NCBI RefSeq assembly: GCF_001279775.1
Contig: NZ_LGDG01000041.1
Coordinates: forward strand, 180,500 to 244,499
From: Streptomyces sp. MMG1533
GTDB taxonomy: Bacteria > Actinomycetota > Actinomycetes > Streptomycetales > Streptomycetaceae
Reading direction: 5' to 3'
Length of the DNA: 64,000 nt
The notes under the pieces were generated by a model that made no database searches, was not told the origin of the DNA, and worked only from the letters and a program-made list of their open reading frames with translations. Positions within the stretch are counted from its first letter, which is position 1. The number at the start of each line of letters is the position of its first letter. Positions 59,231 through 64,000 of the stretch are shown here, piece after piece. A program made the position numbers and the translations under genes.

Positions 59231-59967
59231 AGGGCCACCGGCTTCAGCACGTAGCCGGCCCCGCGCACTGTGTGGATCATCGGTTCGCGGCCCGCGTCCA
59301 CCTTCTTGCGCAGGTAGGAGATGTACAGCTCGACGACATGGGCGCGGCCGCCGAAGTCGTAGGACCAGACCCGGTCGAGGATCTGCGCCTTGCTCAGCAC
59401 GCGGCGCGGGTTGCGCATCAGGAAGCGGAGGAGTTCGAACTCCGTCGGTGACAGCTCGATCAGCTCGCCCGCGCGGGTCACCTCACGGGCCTCCTCGTCC
59501 ATGACCAGGTCGCCCACCGTCAGCCGCGGCCCCTCCTCCAGCTGGCGGGCCATGCCCGCGCGGCGCAGCAGTCCGCGGATCCGGGCGATTACCTCCTCCA
59601 GGCTGAAGGGCTTGGTGACGTAGTCGTCGCCGCCCGCCGTGATGCCCGCGATCCGGTCCTCCACCGCGTCGCGCGCGGTGAGGAAGAGCACGCAGACGTC
59701 CGCCTTCACGGTGTGCAGGGCGCGCAGCACGGCGAAGCCGTCGGTGTCGGGGAGCATCACGTCCAGGACGACCGCGTCGGGCATCAGCTCGCGGGCCGCG
59801 GTGAGGGCGGACGCCCCGTCGCCGGCCGCGCGGACCAGCCAGCCCTCGTAGCGCAGGGCCCCGGACAGCACCTCGGCGAGGTCGGGGTCGTCGTCGACGA
59901 CGAGGACGCGCAGGGGCGTGCCGTCGGGGCGGGTGAGGGCGGGGCGGCCGGAGCGGGTGGTGTTCAT
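59227..59967 (-). CDS. OmpR-family response regulator
   Basis: The 246-residue protein has a receiver domain (VLVVDDDPDLAEVL, phospho-Asp in DAVVLDVMLPDTDGF, LFLTARDAV, DDYVTKPFS) and a winged-helix DNA-binding domain (LTVGDLVMDEEAREV, LSPTEFELLRFLM, KAQILDRVWSYDFGG, VYISYLRKKVD-type ending, TVRGAGYVLKPV). ATG 59967 is used; ATG 59982 and a GTG at 59976 with GAGGGG at better spacing are alternatives. It is the first gene of a two-gene operon with the kinase and divergent from the redox genes. Confidence 0.93.
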   Translation of the reverse strand: MNTTRSGRPALTRPDGTPLRVLVVDDDPDLAEVLSGALRYEGWLVRAAGDGASALTAARELMPDAVVLDVMLPDTDGFAVLRALHTVKADVCVLFLTARDAVEDRIAGITAGGDDYVTKPFSLEEVIARIRGLLRRAGMARQLEEGPRLTVGDLVMDEEAREVTRAGELIELSPTEFELLRFLMRNPRRVLSKAQILDRVWSYDFGGRAHVVELYISYLRKKVDAGREPMIHTVRGAGYVLKPVAL

Positions 59968-60016
59968 GACGTTCACCAGCATCGCCCCTCGCGGGGGCGC
60001 TGCGGGGCACCGGACG

Positions 60017-60075
60017 CTCTGAGTTTCCTCTGAGTGGGCTGGGCGGGGTACCGGTTGAGAGCTTGCTGAGAGCTT
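60017..60075. promoter_or_regulatory. Four TGAG boxes in two 11-bp-spaced pairs (probable response-regulator sites)
   Basis: CTCTGAGTTTC and CTCTGAGTGGG (60017-60027 and 60028-60038) form one direct repeat, and TGAGAGCTT at 60056-60064 and 60067-60075 form another. TGAG elements start at 60020, 60031, 60056 and 60067. Direct repeats of 11-bp period are typical for OmpR-family binding. They lie between the divergent response regulator and redox genes. Confidence 0.7.
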
Positions 60076-60127
60076 CCGCCCGCACAGTGGCGTTCCGGAC
60101 GTCGAAGACAGCGGAAGGGACGCACCC

Positions 60128-61480
60128 ATGACCACCGTGTACGAGCAGCGGACGGCACCACCCGTGCCGCTCGCCGCGCGGCGCTCCCCCGCGGGCCCGG
60201 TGCTCGCCCTGCTCTGGGCGGGTGCCGGGGCGGCCGTCGCGGCCTGGTGGCTGAACGCCGGGCCGGTGGTCGGCACGGCGGGCGTGCTGACGAACGCCGG
60301 GCGGATCGCCGGGCTGCTGTGCGGGTACGCCTGCGCCGTGCTGGTCGGGCTGATGGCCCGCGTGCCGCTCCTGGAACGCCGGATCGGGTCCGACCGCGTG
60401 GCGCGCTGGCACGCGATGGCCGGGCGCTACACCGTCTGCCTGCTGGTCGCGCATCTCGTGCTGATCCTGGCCGGGTACGCCGCCCAGGACGGTGCGTCGA
60501 TCCTGCACGAGACCGCGACGGTCGTCCTGGACTATCCGGAGATGCTGAAGGCCACCATCGGCACCCTGATCCTCTTCGCGGTCGGCATCACCTCGGCGCG
60601 GGCCGTGCGGCGCCGGGTCACATACGAGTTCTGGTACTACGTCCACCTGCTCACCTACGCGGCCGTCTTCCTCGCCTTCTTCCATCAGGTCCAGCTGGGT
60701 TCCGACCTCGCGGGCGGCAGCCCCGCTCAAGTCGCCTGGTACGCGCTGTACTTGGGGGTCGCCGCCCTGGTGCTGTGGTTCCGGATCCTCGCTCCGGTGC
60801 GGCTGAACCTGCGGCACCGGCTGCGGGTCGAGTCCGTGCACCGGGAGGCGCCGGGCGTGTGGTCCGTCGTCGTGCGGGGGCGGCGGCTCGATCAACTCGG
60901 GGCACAGGCGGGGCAGTTCTTCCGCTGGCGGTTCCTGGCCGAGGGCATGCGCTGGACCTCGACGCCGTACTCCCTGTCGGCGCCGCCGCGCGCCGACCGG
61001 ATGCGGATCACCGTCAAGGCGCTCGGCGACCACAGCGCGGCCGTGCCCCTGCTGCGGCCGGGCACGCGGGTGTGGGCGGAGGGGCCGTACGGGTCGCTGA
61101 CCGCCGAGCGGCGGACCGCGGCGAAGGTCCTGCTGATCGGCGGGGGCGTCGGCATCACCCCGTTGCGGGCCCTGTTCGAGACCCTGCCGGGCGAGGTCAC
61201 CCTCCTCTACCGCGCGCGTACGGCCGAAGACCTCGCCCTGGGCGGGGAGTTGGAGGCCGTCGCGCGATGGCGCGGCTCGCGGGTGCTGTACGCGCTCAAC
61301 GGGCCGGACGGGCAACGTCCGAGCATCACCGCGGACTCCCTGCGCGCGGCCGTACCGGACGTCGCCGGGCACGACGTGTACGTCTGCGGGCCGCACGGCT
61401 TGGCGCAGGAGCTGTACGAGGCGTTGCGCGCCGCCGGAGTGCCCGACCGGCGTATCCACCACGAGTCGTTCGAGCTCTGA
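60128..61480 (+). CDS. Ferric-reductase-like membrane flavocytochrome (copy A)
   Basis: The 450-residue protein has an N-terminal ferric-reductase-like membrane domain of about six helices, with probable haem ligands in HAMAGRYTVCLLVAHLVL and FWYYVHLLTYAAVFLAFFHQ. A cytoplasmic FAD/NAD(P)-binding half follows (WTSTPYSLSAPP as the RxYS FAD motif, GGGVGITPLRALFE, VYVCGPHGL, ending HHESFEL). It should move electrons from NAD(P)H through FAD and haem across the membrane to an extracytoplasmic acceptor, most simply the FMN-binding protein encoded next to it. ATG 60128 has GGAAGGG upstream. It is 63% or so similar by eye to copy B at 62022. Confidence 0.85.
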   Translation: MTTVYEQRTAPPVPLAARRSPAGPVLALLWAGAGAAVAAWWLNAGPVVGTAGVLTNAGRIAGLLCGYACAVLVGLMARVPLLERRIGSDRVARWHAMAGRYTVCLLVAHLVLILAGYAAQDGASILHETATVVLDYPEMLKATIGTLILFAVGITSARAVRRRVTYEFWYYVHLLTYAAVFLAFFHQVQLGSDLAGGSPAQVAWYALYLGVAALVLWFRILAPVRLNLRHRLRVESVHREAPGVWSVVVRGRRLDQLGAQAGQFFRWRFLAEGMRWTSTPYSLSAPPRADRMRITVKALGDHSAAVPLLRPGTRVWAEGPYGSLTAERRTAAKVLLIGGGVGITPLRALFETLPGEVTLLYRARTAEDLALGGELEAVARWRGSRVLYALNGPDGQRPSITADSLRAAVPDVAGHDVYVCGPHGLAQELYEALRAAGVPDRRIHHESFEL

Positions 61481-61499
61481 GATTTGTGAGGCCCTGGAA

Positions 61500-61946
61500 G
61501 TGCACGCGTTGAAGAAGACCCGCCCCCTGCGCCGCATCGTGCTGGCGAGTGCCGCCACCGTCTCCGGGATGGTGCTGCTCCTGTCGCTGAAGCCGCACAC
61601 GACGCCGCAGGTCGCCGTGGCGGCCCCCTCGGCCGCCCCGTCCGCAGGATCCACCGGGTCCGCGACCGGCACGAAGACCGTCGACGGCGAATCCGTGCAG
61701 ACCCGTTGGGGCCCGGTTCAGGTCCGTGTCACCCTCGAGAACGGCAGGCTCACGGACGTCACAGCCGTCGTCTACCCCGCGGACAACCCCCGGGACCAGG
61801 AGATCAACAGTTACGCCCTCCCCCGGCTGCGAAGTGAGGCCCTCACCGCGCAGAGTGCCGACATCGACACGGTGTCGGGTGCCACGTACACAAGTGACGG
61901 TTACCGCCAGTCACTCCAGTCCGCACTGGACTCGGCAGGCGGCTGA
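61500..61946 (+). CDS. Exported FMN-binding-domain protein (copy A)
   Basis: The 148-residue protein has a signal sequence (KTRPLRRIVLASAATVSGMV) with one export helix and one FMN-binding domain: VDGESVQTRWGPVQVRVTLENGRLTDV, then the covalent attachment site DTVSGATYTSDGYRQSLQSAL, where an ApbE-type transferase would attach FMN to Thr. Such domains act as extracytoplasmic electron carriers (as in Nqr/Rnf and Listeria extracellular electron transfer). The start is GTG 61500, with GAGG upstream, 19 bp after the reductase stop, so they are co-transcribed. No ApbE gene lies within the window. Confidence 0.85.
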   Translation: MHALKKTRPLRRIVLASAATVSGMVLLLSLKPHTTPQVAVAAPSAAPSAGSTGSATGTKTVDGESVQTRWGPVQVRVTLENGRLTDVTAVVYPADNPRDQEINSYALPRLRSEALTAQSADIDTVSGATYTSDGYRQSLQSALDSAGG

Positions 61947-62021
61947 ACACACGGCCGTCTCGGCACGTATCTGAGGGCCAAGGGACCACGCCACCCCCCT
62001 TGCCCCGCCCTCGGAGGAACC

Positions 62022-63404
62022 GTGACCACCACGCTCGCAGGCGGCCGCGCCGCCCGCCGCCAGACGATGCGCCGCATCCGCCCGCGCCGCTCCCCGGCGA
62101 CCCTGCTGCTGCTCGCCGTGTGGGGCGGAGCGGTGGGTGTGCTGTGGCTGTGGTGGGCCAACACCCCGTCCATCAGCGACAACAACGGCAAGATCCTCAA
62201 CGCGGGCCGGATCACCGGTCTGCTCGCCGGGTACCTCATGGCGCTGGTGGTGCTGCAGATGGCCCGGGTGCCGGCGCTGGAGCGCCGGGTGGGCTCCGAC
62301 CGGGTGGCGCGCTGGCACGCGATGAGCGGCCGCTACACGCTCTGCCTGACGATCGCCCACGTCTTCCTGATCATGTGGGGCTACGCCCTCCAGGCCGGCA
62401 AGGGCCTCGGCGACATCGTCCAGCAGACGATGGACTCCATCAACCAGCTGCCGGACATGGGCAAGGCCGCGATCGGCACCGGCCTGCTGTTCCTCATCGG
62501 GCTGCTCTCGATCGGCCCGGTCCGCCGCAGGATTCCGTACGACACCTGGTACCACGTGCACCTGCTGACGTACGCGGCGGTGTTCCTGACGTTCTGGCAC
62601 CAGCTCACCACCGGGAACGAGTTCGCCGTCGAACCGGCCGCGAAGACCGTCTGGTACGGGCTGTACGGCTCGGTGACGGCGCTGGTGATCTGGTACCGGA
62701 TCCTCACCCCGATCCGGCTGAACCTGCGACACCGGATGTACGTGGCGGCGGTCATCGAGGAGACTCCGGGCATCGTGTCGGTGCTGATCGGCGGGCGGAA
62801 GCTGCACCGGATGGGCGCGGAGGCGGGTCAGTTCTTCCGCTGGCGGTTCCTGGCGCCGGGGATGCGGTTCAGCTCGCACCCGTACTCGCTGTCGGCGGCG
62901 CCCCGCCCCGACATGCTGCGGATCACGGTGAAGGCGATCGGCGACCACAGCGAACGGCTGCGCGAGCTGACGCCCGGCACCAAGGTGTGGGCCGAGGGCC
63001 CGTACGGCGCGCTGACCGCCTCCCGCCGCAGCCGCGGCAAGGTGCTGCTGGTCGCGGGCGGCGTCGGGATCACCCCGATGCGGGCGCTGTTCGAGACGCT
63101 GCCCGGCGCGGCCGGTGACATCACCCTGCTCTACCGGGCCAACAGCACCCACGACCTGGCCCTGTGGGACGAGCTGGCCACCATCGCGGACGAGCGCGGG
63201 GCCCGGCTGATGTACGCGGTCAACAGCCCGGACGGGGAACGCCCCGACATCTCCGCGGAGCGGCTGCGGCAGAAGCTGCCGGACATCGACAACCACGACG
63301 TCTTCATGTGCGGGCCGCCCGGGTTCGCGCAGTCCGTGTACGAAGCACTGCGCGGCGCGGGTGTGCCCGCCCGCCGCATCCATCACGAGTCGTTCGAGAT
63401 GTGA
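62022..63404 (+). CDS. Ferric-reductase-like membrane flavocytochrome (copy B)
   Basis: The 460-residue paralogue of the protein at 60128 shares its order of segments: WHAMSGRYTLCLTIAHVFLIM and TWYHVHLLTYAAVFLTFWHQ as probable haem sites, FSSHPYSLSAAP (FAD), LLVAGGVGITPMRALFE (NAD(P)) and FMCGPPGFAQSVYEAL, ending HHESFEM. The start is GTG 62022, preceded by GGAGGAACC. It lies 75 bp after the first FMN-binding gene and 29 bp before the second, so a tandem duplication of a two-gene unit is the simplest explanation. Confidence 0.85.
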   Translation: MTTTLAGGRAARRQTMRRIRPRRSPATLLLLAVWGGAVGVLWLWWANTPSISDNNGKILNAGRITGLLAGYLMALVVLQMARVPALERRVGSDRVARWHAMSGRYTLCLTIAHVFLIMWGYALQAGKGLGDIVQQTMDSINQLPDMGKAAIGTGLLFLIGLLSIGPVRRRIPYDTWYHVHLLTYAAVFLTFWHQLTTGNEFAVEPAAKTVWYGLYGSVTALVIWYRILTPIRLNLRHRMYVAAVIEETPGIVSVLIGGRKLHRMGAEAGQFFRWRFLAPGMRFSSHPYSLSAAPRPDMLRITVKAIGDHSERLRELTPGTKVWAEGPYGALTASRRSRGKVLLVAGGVGITPMRALFETLPGAAGDITLLYRANSTHDLALWDELATIADERGARLMYAVNSPDGERPDISAERLRQKLPDIDNHDVFMCGPPGFAQSVYEALRGAGVPARRIHHESFEM

Positions 63405-63433
63405 GCGACGGGACTTCAGGAGCTGTAGAAGCG

Positions 63434-64000
63434 ATGAGGAAGAGTCACCCCATCCGACGTGTCGTGCTCGCGACCGCCGCCACCGTGTCCGGTGTCGTGC
63501 TGCTGCTGTCACTGAAACCGTCGTCCGACCCCGCCGCCTCGGCGGCGGGCGGGGCGGCCTCACAGCCGCCGGTCGCGGGGCAGGAGTCGGCCCAGGGCGG
63601 CGCCCAGGCCGCCGGGACCGGGATGGTCACCGGGGACGCCAGCCAGACCCAGTACGGCGCCGTCCAGGTCCGGCTGACCGTCGCCAACGGCAAGATCACC
63701 AAGGCCGAGACGGTTCAGGCACCCAAGGGCGGCCAGAGCGACCAGATCACCGCCAACGCCGTACCCAAGCTCAACCAGGCGACGGTGGCCGCGCAGAGCG
63801 CCGAGATCGACGCGGTGTCCGGAGCGACGTACACCAGCGCCGGCTACAAGAAGTCGCTGCAGTCGGCCATCGACAAGGCGAACGCGAGCGCGGGATCGTC
63901 GCAGGACCAGGACTCGGGCAGCACCCAGGCCAAGACCGTCACCGGCACCGCCGCCCAGACCCAGTACGGCGCCGTCCAGGTCCGCATCACGGTCAGCGGC
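63434..64000 (+). CDS. Exported protein with tandem FMN-binding domains (copy B, partial)
   Basis: Only the first 189 codons are in the window. The signal sequence (RRVVLATAATVSGVVLLLSL) resembles copy A and leads into a first FMN-binding domain with DAVSGATYTSAGYKKSLQSAI. Unlike copy A, a Ser/Gln/Asp-rich linker follows and a second FMN-binding domain begins near residue 165 (TVTGTAAQTQYGAVQVRITV). ATG 63434 has GGAG upstream. The rest lies to the right of the window. Confidence 0.82.
   Translation, partial: MRKSHPIRRVVLATAATVSGVVLLLSLKPSSDPAASAAGGAASQPPVAGQESAQGGAQAAGTGMVTGDASQTQYGAVQVRLTVANGKITKAETVQAPKGGQSDQITANAVPKLNQATVAAQSAEIDAVSGATYTSAGYKKSLQSAIDKANASAGSSQDQDSGSTQAKTVTGTAAQTQYGAVQVRITVSG

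Noticed and set aside
61911..63563. Minus-strand frame over the second flavocytochrome gene
   Set aside because: Antisense shadow; the plus strand has the FAD and NAD(P) motifs and a ribosome site.

Overview
The window is chromosomal DNA from a Streptomyces-type actinomycete. It is very GC-rich, nearly every gene has G/C in the third codon position, GTG and TTG starts are common, and it carries ssgB, a developmental gene found only in sporulating actinomycetes. From memory (not checked), the gene order resembles the conserved core around SCO1527-SCO1570 of S. coelicolor. I see no phage, plasmid, insertion sequence, rRNA or CRISPR array.

Layout. 1-10 kb: the start of a phosphatidylinositol phosphate synthase gene, an EF-G-like GTPase with a degenerate G4 motif, a HIT-family protein, a potassium channel, thrS, and a translationally coupled pair that includes a DUF4365 protein. 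10-21 kb: a DnaQ-like exonuclease, a tRNA-Val(CAC), a large membrane protein, then an accessory-looking carbohydrate locus (YetA/PcRGLX-type secreted protein, YesL-type protein, two ABC permeases, a sugar-binding lipoprotein) with LacI-type operators upstream, and a second identical tRNA-Val. 21-28 kb: ssgB, a CGNR zinc-finger protein, small membrane proteins, a DsbA-like protein, a double GNAT protein, a PabC/PabB-like pair, and a five-tRNA cluster (Gly, Cys, three Val). 28-40 kb: a small zinc-finger protein, a phosphotransferase, a Ser/Thr kinase, a TrmH-family methyltransferase, and three cobalamin/siroheme genes (CysG/CobA type; a BluB-CobT fusion with a giant low-complexity N-terminus; CobL).

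40-52 kb: a MetNIQ-type methionine importer preceded by a Cys/Met-rich leader peptide, a HAD phosphatase, membrane proteins, a small sigma factor, a glycerophosphodiesterase, an acyltransferase, and a TetR-MFS efflux pair with a clear palindromic operator. 52-57 kb: an aldo/keto reductase, argH and argG with ARG boxes, and a secreted duplicated-domain protein broken by a frameshift. 57-64 kb: an L,D-transpeptidase-like protein and a two-component system transcribed away from two tandem copies of a redox module (ferric-reductase-like flavohaem membrane protein plus exported FMN-binding protein). The sensor/regulator pair and the redox genes share an intergenic region with four TGAG boxes at 11-bp spacing, so I infer the response regulator controls the redox module and perhaps itself. 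That system, the Met transporter leader peptide, the BluB-CobT fusion and the pectin-type locus are the most interesting parts of the window.
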